Shown: in pieces, positions 9,096-15,791 of the stretch
Position numbering within the stretch: position 1 is the stretch's first letter
Layout of the letters: every line of letters begins with the position of its first letter
DNA from: Sulfodiicoccus acidiphilus
Lineage (GTDB): Archaea > Thermoproteota > Thermoprotei_A > Sulfolobales > Sulfolobaceae
Reading direction: 5' to 3'
NCBI RefSeq assembly: GCF_003967175.1
Contig: NZ_AP018553.1
Coordinates: 744,001 to 808,000 of the forward strand
Length of the DNA: 64,000 nucleotides
Position numbers and translations under genes: made by a program
The notes under the pieces: generated by a model
What the model saw: the letters and a program-made list of their open reading frames with translations, nothing else
What the model was told of the DNA's origin: nothing
The model's database searches: none

Positions 9096-9797
9096 TCACT
9101 TCCTGAGTTCCTTTAGGAGAGGAACTTCATCCATCAGCTCCGAGGTTACATAGTTCCAGATGATGCCTCTAGGCTTTTGAGGTGGAGTATGAGACTTCAA
9201 CGCTGCTGAAGGTGTGAAAGTCTCGTCCACTCCGATGTCGAAGGGCTCTACGGGGAGCGAATCCTCGACCAACTGAAGATCGTGGACTGAGGTCAAGATA
9301 GGTACCCCTGGGTTAACTAGTCCATAGTGAGAGAGTATTCCCCATTCAAGCTCGGCATAACCGTGTCCCTTTCCCAACCTGGTTCCATCCCTGTGGTTTA
9401 CTGCTACCGACCCTACCACAACCACCTCCACGGGCGGTAAGGAAGATGGATGTACTCTTTCCCCACTCCTGAAGGCTCCCGCGATCGTGGAGGCCTCCCG
9501 AGGATCTAGTGAGTTGCCCTCGAGCACAAGGAAACCTTGTCTGAGACGTGGAGTCGCCATTACCAACGTTGAACCCTTCCTGAGGGCTCTCTCCCTGCAC
9601 TTGGTCTGAGGTGCGTCTGGATTGACCTTTATTACTCTTGCCCTAACGAAGTCATCAGAGGAGGCTAACCTTGCACATGCGTCAGCACTCCCGACGAAGT
9701 TGGGTATCCTTCCGTGAGGGGGTAAAGGGAAGGTGGCTATCCTAGATTCTTCCATCCTGTCCCATATCCTTTTTCTGATCACCTCTTTCCTCTCCAC
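9096..9797 (-). CDS. 5-formyltetrahydrofolate cyclo-ligase family protein
   Basis: About 233 residues. The protein follows the cyclo-ligase layout: an N-terminal helix with KEVIRKRIWDRMEE, a central stretch VEVVVVGSVAVN, then the loop GTRLGKGHGYAELEWGIL which corresponds to the GxGGGYYD ATP/folate-binding signature of the family, and a C-terminal VHDLQLVEDSLPVEPFDIGVD. The enzyme recycles 5-formyl-folate to the methenyl form; archaeal members are divergent and may act on the modified pterin of Sulfolobales or in another ATP-dependent ligation. The frame opens at a TTG (9818), but a GTG at 9797 gives the more typical N-terminus. It is divergent from the arnA operon with only about 90 bases between starts. 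Confidence 0.72.
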   Translation of the reverse strand: MERKEVIRKRIWDRMEESRIATFPLPPHGRIPNFVGSADACARLASSDDFVRARVIKVNPDAPQTKCRERALRKGSTLVMATPRLRQGFLVLEGNSLDPREASTIAGAFRSGERVHPSSLPPVEVVVVGSVAVNHRDGTRLGKGHGYAELEWGILSHYGLVNPGVPILTSVHDLQLVEDSLPVEPFDIGVDETFTPSAALKSHTPPQKPRGIIWNYVTSELMDEVPLLKELRK

Positions 9798-9886
9798 TAT
9801 CGATCCGTTCCTGTCCAACCTTCTATCCTCGGTGAGGAGCGAGGGGAGTAGTCCTTATAAGTATTACCAGAAGCAAGCTAAGGGTC

Positions 9887-10333
9887 ATGAGTTGGACTTG
9901 CTCCATATGTGGAGGGGAGAACGAGGGAGACAGCCCCGCCTGCACCTCTTGCGGGGTAAGCAGGGTGGAGGGTACAAAGAACCTTCCCAAACAATCCTCG
10001 CCCCCACCAAGTAAACTTAAGGTTGAATTCATTAATGGACCCAGCACGCTCCCTGGCTCCAAAGTAGAATTGGAACTGTCCACTTTTCCAAAGGTTACAA
10101 TAGGAAGGGGTACAGAGAACGTGATAATAGTTCCAGATCCAGAGGTCTCGAGGAAACACGCCACGCTTTACATGGAGGGCGATGAACTCTTTCTCGAGGA
10201 CTCCTCGAGCACTAACGGAACTTACGTTTACGACGGCGAATCCTTCAAGAAGGTAGAAAAGAAGACCAAGCTCCCTCAGGGAGCTGTAGTGAAGCTAGGT
10301 AGCTTTACCACGCTGAAGTTCACAGCGGAGTGA
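9887..10333 (+). CDS. arnA: FHA-domain zinc-ribbon protein ArnA
   Basis: 148 residues with an N-terminal zinc ribbon (CSICGG...CTSCG, residues 5-22), a flexible linker, and a forkhead-associated domain from about residue 48 to the end. The FHA phosphopeptide pocket is intact: IGRG, SRKHA and NGTYV are all present. In Sulfolobus acidocaldarius ArnA binds the vWA protein ArnB in a phosphorylation-dependent way and the pair represses archaellum expression. Here the next gene is exactly that vWA protein, overlapping by four bases, and a kinase follows, which supports the assignment. The protein should be cytoplasmic. The start ATG-AGT-TGG follows an AT-rich stretch with TATA-like CTTATAAG at about 9853, giving a short leader. 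Confidence 0.85.
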   Translation: MSWTCSICGGENEGDSPACTSCGVSRVEGTKNLPKQSSPPPSKLKVEFINGPSTLPGSKVELELSTFPKVTIGRGTENVIIVPDPEVSRKHATLYMEGDELFLEDSSSTNGTYVYDGESFKKVEKKTKLPQGAVVKLGSFTTLKFTAE

Positions 10334-11457
10334 TGAAATTGAGCATCTCCCTCTCCCTCGAGACCAGTCATAGGCATCCCTATACGCAAGACGTCGCAAT
10401 GAAGTTCAGACTCAACGTCGTCCCAGAGAAAGTGGTTCCCACCAACGACATGCACTACATGGTTCTCCTAGATGTGAGCGGTTCAATGGAAGGAGTGAAG
10501 TTGGAAACTGCGAAGAAGGGGGTAGAGTCTCTTTTGGCCAAGATCCCAGAAGGTAATAGGGCTACTATCCTAACCTTCTCTGACGACGTCAGAACAGTTG
10601 CAAACTTCGAGGAACCACGAAACGTCAACCTAGAGTTTAAGGCTGGAGGAGGAACTCAGTTGTACGCCGCTCTCAGAACAGCTTACGCGAAGTTCAGGGA
10701 GAGGGGAAAGCCAGGATACATGATCCTTCTCACTGACGGCAAACCAACTGACGTTCACGAGTCCGAGGCCTATTCTAAAATAGAGGTCCCCAGCTCACTC
10801 ACAGTTTACGCCTTCGGAGTAGGTGAGGACTACAACGAATCCATTTTGAAGTCCGTGGTAGACTCCTGCGGCGGTAAGTTGTACCACCTGGAAGACCCGG
10901 AGACTATATCCCAGGAGCTCCCTAAGGCCACCGTAACGTACGTTGCGGCCAAGGACTTGACGGTGGAATTCAGGTGGCCTAGGGAAGTCAAGATCCTCAA
11001 CTACCAAGGTCCTCCAGTCAGGATATCGGCCGTCCAAGAGGTCGTAAAAATATACGGTGAGACAGTTCTTCCCGCCAATGCCAGTGGTGAGTCCCTGAAG
11101 GCGGTGGTGAGTTATAGGGACCCCACTGACGGATCAGTTAGGATAGAGGAGGAATCCGTCCGACTGGACGATGGAGACTTCCTAAGTGGTCTCAATAAGG
11201 ACCTCATGAGGGAGTATAGGTACTATGAACTTCTTAAGAAGTATGGAGACGAGGTAATGACAGGTGAACTCGATCAGGCGACCAAGACTTTGGACATGAT
11301 GAAGAAGGTGGCTGAGGAAACTAGAAGGGTCGAGCTGGTGGAGGCTACCAGAAGGCTAACAAGGAGTTTCGAGTCGACGAGAAGGCTTGAAAGCACAAAG
11401 AGGACGAGTAGGCTCTCCAAGGAAGTAGCAAGCGAAGTAACGAAGGCCCTGAGGTAA
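10330..11457 (+). CDS. arnB: von Willebrand factor A domain protein ArnB
   Basis: 375 residues. A vWA domain occupies about residues 35-205 with a complete MIDAS: DVSGSMEG, then TFSDD/GGGTQLY and LLTDGKPTDVHE. After it comes a beta-rich region and a helical tail extremely rich in Arg, Thr and Ser (RRLTRSFESTRRLESTKRTSRLS), a plausible phosphorylation region that the ArnA FHA domain could read. In S. acidocaldarius ArnB is phosphorylated by Hanks-type kinases and partners with ArnA in control of archaellum genes. Overlap with arnA (ATGA) and a five-base gap to the kinase indicate one operon. The first codons lie inside the end of arnA. Confidence 0.85.
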   Translation: MMKLSISLSLETSHRHPYTQDVAMKFRLNVVPEKVVPTNDMHYMVLLDVSGSMEGVKLETAKKGVESLLAKIPEGNRATILTFSDDVRTVANFEEPRNVNLEFKAGGGTQLYAALRTAYAKFRERGKPGYMILLTDGKPTDVHESEAYSKIEVPSSLTVYAFGVGEDYNESILKSVVDSCGGKLYHLEDPETISQELPKATVTYVAAKDLTVEFRWPREVKILNYQGPPVRISAVQEVVKIYGETVLPANASGESLKAVVSYRDPTDGSVRIEEESVRLDDGDFLSGLNKDLMREYRYYELLKKYGDEVMTGELDQATKTLDMMKKVAEETRRVELVEATRRLTRSFESTRRLESTKRTSRLSKEVASEVTKALR

Positions 11458-11462
11458 TACAA

Positions 11463-13382
11463 TTGAGGTCCCTCGTGTTCAAGATTGGAGACAGAGGGTA
11501 TGTCTACCGAGGCTCCTTGTACTACGTGAAGACCGACTTCCAGGTAAAGAACGAGGTTGTAGGGTACGTGGAGGAAAACGGGAAGAGGAAAGGGGTCGTG
11601 ATAGACCTAGGTAAGGTGAGGGAAGCGAGGGACCTCTTCGTCGATGGTTACGTAGACGATCTGAGTTCGAACCTACTGGCTGACGGTAAGGGTAACGTTT
11701 ACGTCTGGGTCAACTCCCCACGATTGCCGATGGGTTCCAGGTTCGATGTAGTGGAGGGAGTTCCAATTAGAAAAGGGGATACTCGCTCTCTAATCAAGGT
11801 AATGTCTCTAGGGGAAACTTTCGTGAAGTACGCTCTATCGGTGAGCCAAAACGAGGAAGTTCTTATGGAGGCTGTAAGGAAATCCAGCGAATGTAGAACG
11901 GTTCTGCAAGTGTTCAATAAGTTACAAAGTTTCGGAAGGGAGGAGGCGTTGGCCGCAGCCTCCTGCATGGAGAAGGAGGGGATGCTGAGAGAAGCGGCCC
12001 GACTCTACGAAAGGTTCGATGAGGTCAAGGCCAACGAGCTCAGAAGGAAGTTGAGGGAAGAGGCCGATAGACTGATCTCGAGCGGGGACCTTAAAGCAAT
12101 GGCCAAGGCGATGGAGCTGTGTCCAGACTACCCAGAACCAGCGGTGAAGATCGGACTGGAACTTATGAGAAGAGGGAAGACTAAGGAAGCTATAGATTAC
12201 CTCATCGAAGCGGTGAAAAGAGGAGAATCCTTAAGGAACCTTTCTATACTGGGCTGGGCCCTCCTTAAGGCTGGGAAGGAGGAGGAAGCGTTGAGGGTCC
12301 TAGACAGGGCTGACGCACTCCGAAGGACACCAGGTATAGCGTTTCTTAGAGGGATAATCCTAGAAAAGGTTTCTCCATCAAAGGCATCGAAAGAGTTCGC
12401 CTTCGCGTGTAGTGAGGGGATAGCGGAGGCGTGTACCAGGGTGGTAGACGTAGATGACGAGTTAGAAGGTACAACCCTTTACGGGTACCATCTGAGAAAG
12501 TTGGTGGGAGATGGTGGAATGGGGAAAGTGTATTTGGCCGAAAGAAAGAGCAGGAAGTTCGCGATGAAAGTGATGAAGGAGGACTCCAAACCTAGGGAAA
12601 CGCTACAGGAGGTGGCCAAGCTGCAACAGCTTTCACAACACCCTAATGTCATAAGGATTGTCGGGAGTTATATAAACGATGAATACGACCCAAACTTCCC
12701 GCCTGCCATAGTGACAGAGTACATGGAGGGGGGAGACCTCACTAACATTCTTGTGTCAAAGGAATATGCTACACTCAGAGGCTCGGTGAGCTGGCCTCAA
12801 GTCGTGTCCCACGTTTTCAAAGAACAGGCCGCTGCTCTAATTCACCTCCATAGTAATGGCTACGTTCATTGTGACTTCAAACCATCCAACGTACTCTTCA
12901 ACGTTCCTCTCCCATACTACGGTGTTGAGGCATTGGATTCCCTGTCCACGGGCAAGGTCGTGAGTAAGCTCTCCGACCTAGGCTCCTCGGTGAGAATAGG
13001 AGAGCCGGTGATCCATTATACTCCTTTTTACGCGCATCCGCTTCAAAGGTTCGGAGTGAGGGCCGATACCACGCTAGATATCTATTCGCTAGGCGTCTCA
13101 CTTTACGTGTCCCTTACGGGGAAGTATCCCACTCCTGACTGGCTAGAGAGGGAACTTGAATCCGCTGCGTCAGGAAAGTTGGACAAAAGCGAGGCGCTGA
13201 GAGAGTTCCATAGGGCAGAGCCGGAACTCTCTCAAGTCCCTCCAGAACTTCGGACAGTAGTCTACGGTGCCTTAAAACAGGAATTAACAATGGAGGAGAT
13301 ACACAGGGAACTCAAGTCCTTCTCGGAATATGAGTTCCCAGTAGAGTTGTCGAAATATCCCTCCTCTAACAAAGTTCTCTAG
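11463..13382 (+). CDS. TPR-containing Hanks-type Ser/Thr protein kinase
   Basis: 639 residues. The N-terminal 110 residues are beta-rich and unassigned; residues about 135-330 are helical repeats with TPR character (AAARLYERFDEV, AIDYLIEAVKRG, ALLKAGKEEEALRVLDRAD). The C-terminal 300 residues are a protein kinase domain: glycine loop GDGGMGKVYLA, VAIK lysine in FAMKVM, catalytic loop HCDFKPSN (HCD instead of HRD) and DLGSS in place of DFG, then an APE-like region. Catalytic Lys, Asp and Asn are all present, so it should be active. Third gene of the operon with arnA and arnB, five bases after arnB; the obvious inference is that it phosphorylates the ArnB tail. I cannot say which numbered Sulfolobus kinase it corresponds to. 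Confidence 0.85.
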   Translation: MRSLVFKIGDRGYVYRGSLYYVKTDFQVKNEVVGYVEENGKRKGVVIDLGKVREARDLFVDGYVDDLSSNLLADGKGNVYVWVNSPRLPMGSRFDVVEGVPIRKGDTRSLIKVMSLGETFVKYALSVSQNEEVLMEAVRKSSECRTVLQVFNKLQSFGREEALAAASCMEKEGMLREAARLYERFDEVKANELRRKLREEADRLISSGDLKAMAKAMELCPDYPEPAVKIGLELMRRGKTKEAIDYLIEAVKRGESLRNLSILGWALLKAGKEEEALRVLDRADALRRTPGIAFLRGIILEKVSPSKASKEFAFACSEGIAEACTRVVDVDDELEGTTLYGYHLRKLVGDGGMGKVYLAERKSRKFAMKVMKEDSKPRETLQEVAKLQQLSQHPNVIRIVGSYINDEYDPNFPPAIVTEYMEGGDLTNILVSKEYATLRGSVSWPQVVSHVFKEQAAALIHLHSNGYVHCDFKPSNVLFNVPLPYYGVEALDSLSTGKVVSKLSDLGSSVRIGEPVIHYTPFYAHPLQRFGVRADTTLDIYSLGVSLYVSLTGKYPTPDWLERELESAASGKLDKSEALREFHRAEPELSQVPPELRTVVYGALKQELTMEEIHRELKSFSEYEFPVELSKYPSSNKVL

Positions 13383-13786
13383 GTCCTTGCTAGCTCTCTA
13401 GAGACCTCCTCCAACTTCTTAGCTGACCCAGCTAAGAGGTTCCTGAGGAACCGCCTAGCGAAGTACTCCATCGGACCTTCGTACTCGGCCCTTAATACGC
13501 ATCTCCTCCCGAGAAGGAAGACTGAAAGTCGTAGAAGTAGCCTGGGAGAGTTAGAGTGACCTTCGTGGATCACCCCGTCCACGTTTAGGGACTTCCTCAC
13601 CAGCACCTTCGCTAAGGGCACCGGCACTCCAGGCAGTTGGACAGTAGCTGTATACTCGTCCTCTCCTATCGGTTGAACCTCCTTGACTATGGCCCATAGC
13701 TGTGGGGAGTTCCTCTCGTCGTAGAGATACTTCAGTAGCGCTATCCTATCGACATCAACCTCCACTGCTCTTTCTTCTGTTATCAA
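13379..13786 (-). CDS. Conserved hypothetical protein, possible SRPBCC fold
   Basis: 135 residues, soluble. The pattern of strands with a final long helix (YFARRFLRNLLAGSAKKLEEVSREL) and the opening VEVDVDRIALLKYLYDE are like the small START/SRPBCC (CoxG, polyketide cyclase) proteins that bind hydrophobic ligands, but no diagnostic residue is visible. The gene ends tail to tail with the kinase (four-base overlap of the two ends). It precedes nothing on its own strand closely: the next leftward-running gene upstream is the PriX-like one. Function unknown. Confidence 0.6.
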   Translation of the reverse strand: MITEERAVEVDVDRIALLKYLYDERNSPQLWAIVKEVQPIGEDEYTATVQLPGVPVPLAKVLVRKSLNVDGVIHEGHSNSPRLLLRLSVFLLGRRCVLRAEYEGPMEYFARRFLRNLLAGSAKKLEEVSRELART

Positions 13787-13864
13787 TAACCTCTATTCAT
13801 AGAATAGAATGTAACACTTTTTAAAGGAAACTTCTGAAAAGATGCCCAAAGTCTTCTACGATGA

Positions 13865-14338
13865 TTATGTACTTTCGCGACTCTTAGCCCTTGGACCTAA
13901 GGAAAGCACACTCTGGATTTGAGAGAAGAGGTCTGGATCGTCCCTCTTCACTCTAGAAAGGCTCCATGGCTTAAGTCCCCTGCTTTTAACTCCACGTATA
14001 ACCGACCTCAACCAGGCATCGTAGACCACCCCTCCTCCTATCTCGTAGAATTTCCTCAACACGTCCAATGCAGTCTCCTCGTCCATCGACTTTACGTTGA
14101 CGAGATACCTGCTTGCTACGTATAAAATGAACCTCTTTCTCCCATCACCAAGTCCTTTCTCTAACACTTTGTCTATCCATGAGTAATCCACTGTAGGAGG
14201 TGGGAAGATCCCGCGAACTTGGAAGAGGAGCTTCTTCCTACCCTCGTCTATCTGATAGACCTTAGTGGAGCTACCGTCGTAGACAGCGTAACCAGCAAGG
14301 GTACCATCTGGATAGTGGAGTTTGATCCTCCTGTCCAA
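13865..14338 (-). CDS. priX: Probable primase accessory subunit PriX
   Basis: 157 residues, basic. The middle shows GDGRKRFILYVASRYLVNVK followed by a helical part ending in LRSVIRGVKSRGLKPWSLSRV, the pattern I associate with PriX, the third subunit of the Sulfolobus primase that resembles the C-terminal domain of PriL without an iron-sulfur cluster. Indeed no Cys is present. The N-terminal 60 residues form a short beta-rich part (YAVYDGSSTKVYQID) less typical for PriX. PriX with PriS and PriL makes primers in crenarchaea; those genes are not in this window. Alternatively it may be a stand-alone protein of the same superfamily. Confidence 0.55.
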   Translation of the reverse strand: MDRRIKLHYPDGTLAGYAVYDGSSTKVYQIDEGRKKLLFQVRGIFPPPTVDYSWIDKVLEKGLGDGRKRFILYVASRYLVNVKSMDEETALDVLRKFYEIGGGVVYDAWLRSVIRGVKSRGLKPWSLSRVKRDDPDLFSQIQSVLSLGPRAKSREST

Positions 14339-14377
14339 GAGTCTCTAAAATAGGTAGGGAGAAGTAAAGAAAAAAGC

Positions 14378-15151
14378 TCACATGAACTTCCTTGCCAAGA
14401 TGTAGCCTACAACTACCACAGCCACAGTGGCTGGAACTATGTATATCACGTAGTCGGGTGAAGGATCGCCTATTAGGTTAGTTGAAACCAGCCTTATTTC
14501 CATGCTTAAAGTGTGTACACTACCCTGGTCAGAGAACTGGGCACCCATGAAATCTGCGCCGTGAGTACTATTCGAAGTACCGGTGAGCTGAGCCGAATAG
14601 AGCAAACCATCCTGAAGGACCTCCACATAACCTTTAGCGCCAGCTTCAAGGGAATAACTTAGCTCTACTGGTGTCCCGAATACTGACTTGTTGTAATTTA
14701 AGTAGACGTGAAGGTAGGCCGATAGGTTATGGAGATTGGCCTTCAAAGACTGTCCGTTCACTTGAACCTCTCTTACACCACCTTGACCATAGCGAATACT
14801 AAGGTTGTAAGTGAGGTTTCCTAAGACACCATTCCTCATGACATCTATAGTCTTGTTGAGCAGAGTTGATAAGTTGGACGAGAGTAATTGTTGTATTAGG
14901 CTGTAGTTTGCGTTATAGAATGTAGAGTAGTCTATTTTAGTTGTGGAGTTGAAAACATTTAGCTCGCCCACAAGCGTAAAGGTGTTATTGAATGGATGTC
15001 CAGGAGACGTCTGTATGGTAAGTAGGGCAGTTCCGTTGACATCTCCAGATGTAAAGTTGATGCTGTAAATTACGTACTGTGTCCCACTTGAGGAACTTAG
15101 GGCTAGCGGCGCCAATAGTAACGATATCAGAAGAAGGGCAACATACTTCAT
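14378..15151 (-). CDS. Secreted membrane-anchored protein
   Basis: About 257 residues. The start at 15151 gives a clean signal peptide, MKYVALLLISLLLAPLALSS, while the frame extends seven codons further. The body is Ser/Thr/Asn-rich with many N-x-S/T sequons and beta character, and one helix (YVIYIVPATVAVVVVGYIL) followed by ARKFM anchors it near the C-terminus. So the bulk should be outside the cell and glycosylated. It shares this plan, but no evident alignment, with the broken gene at 1523-2979. Ligand and role unknown. Confidence 0.7.
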   Translation of the reverse strand: MKYVALLLISLLLAPLALSSSSGTQYVIYSINFTSGDVNGTALLTIQTSPGHPFNNTFTLVGELNVFNSTTKIDYSTFYNANYSLIQQLLSSNLSTLLNKTIDVMRNGVLGNLTYNLSIRYGQGGVREVQVNGQSLKANLHNLSAYLHVYLNYNKSVFGTPVELSYSLEAGAKGYVEVLQDGLLYSAQLTGTSNSTHGADFMGAQFSDQGSVHTLSMEIRLVSTNLIGDPSPDYVIYIVPATVAVVVVGYILARKFM

Positions 15152-15192
15152 GCATTCTGACCTCGTGCCCAACGTTAAAAACTTTAGTTTAG

Positions 15193-15425
15193 GTGATCAA
15201 AAAAGGCTCGTCCCGGCGTTCGGTCTTCATTGAATTTTCACGAATTAGTGCCCGATCCCCGGCCCTTGGGCTTCACCGAACTCCCTGGGAACGTTCGCCT
15301 CTCTCAGCCCCATTTGCGAGATCATCTCACCCAAACGAGTGTTACTATCAGAGGAGGAAAACCCCGCACGTCCTCAGTTCACCGCCATACCTCGTCTGGA
15401 TATCTTCGCCCCACCTGGTGTTACT
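15193..15425 (-). repeat. Noncoding repeat F, related to 50185-50335
   Basis: The motif CTTSGGCTTCACCGAA followed by CTCCCTGGGAACG at 15262-15296 recurs at 50197-50225 as CTTCGGCTTCACCGAAG then CTCTGGAAACG. On the minus strand it reads as a C/G-rich hairpin preceded by a variable part and an upstream ATATATAC box, the look of an insertion-element right end or structured RNA. No coding frame is convincing. The rest of the gap up to 15791 is AT-rich and otherwise empty. Confidence 0.4.
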
Positions 15426-15791
15426 GCATTTTGTTTAAACCTCGAAATATATACTTCTCGACTACTCGGAAACTGTTGTCAACGGCGCTAACGGGAGATT
15501 CAGGGGTCCTTTGCGAATTCAGTTTATTCAGAAAAATAAAATGAATTTAATTGAATACCCCCGCACGGACTAGGTAGGGATTCACGCTTAACGATATCCC
15601 TTATTTAATCTATCTTTGCTATAATTACAATTCGCAATTGAAACCTGAATCGCCCGCGCTAACCCCTTTTGGTATTTTACAGGCTTTAACTAAGAGCCGC
15701 GAGAGAGTCCCCTTAAGCGAATAGTTGATATAGAAGTCTAACCGAGAGAAAGCAAAGATTATTTTACCAGTAGCTATAGAAGATTTAACGA

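Noticed and set aside
15193-15544. Frames of 81 and 104 codons
   Set aside because: Lie on repeat F and are rich in Pro, Arg, Ser and His with no domain; better explained as structured noncoding DNA.
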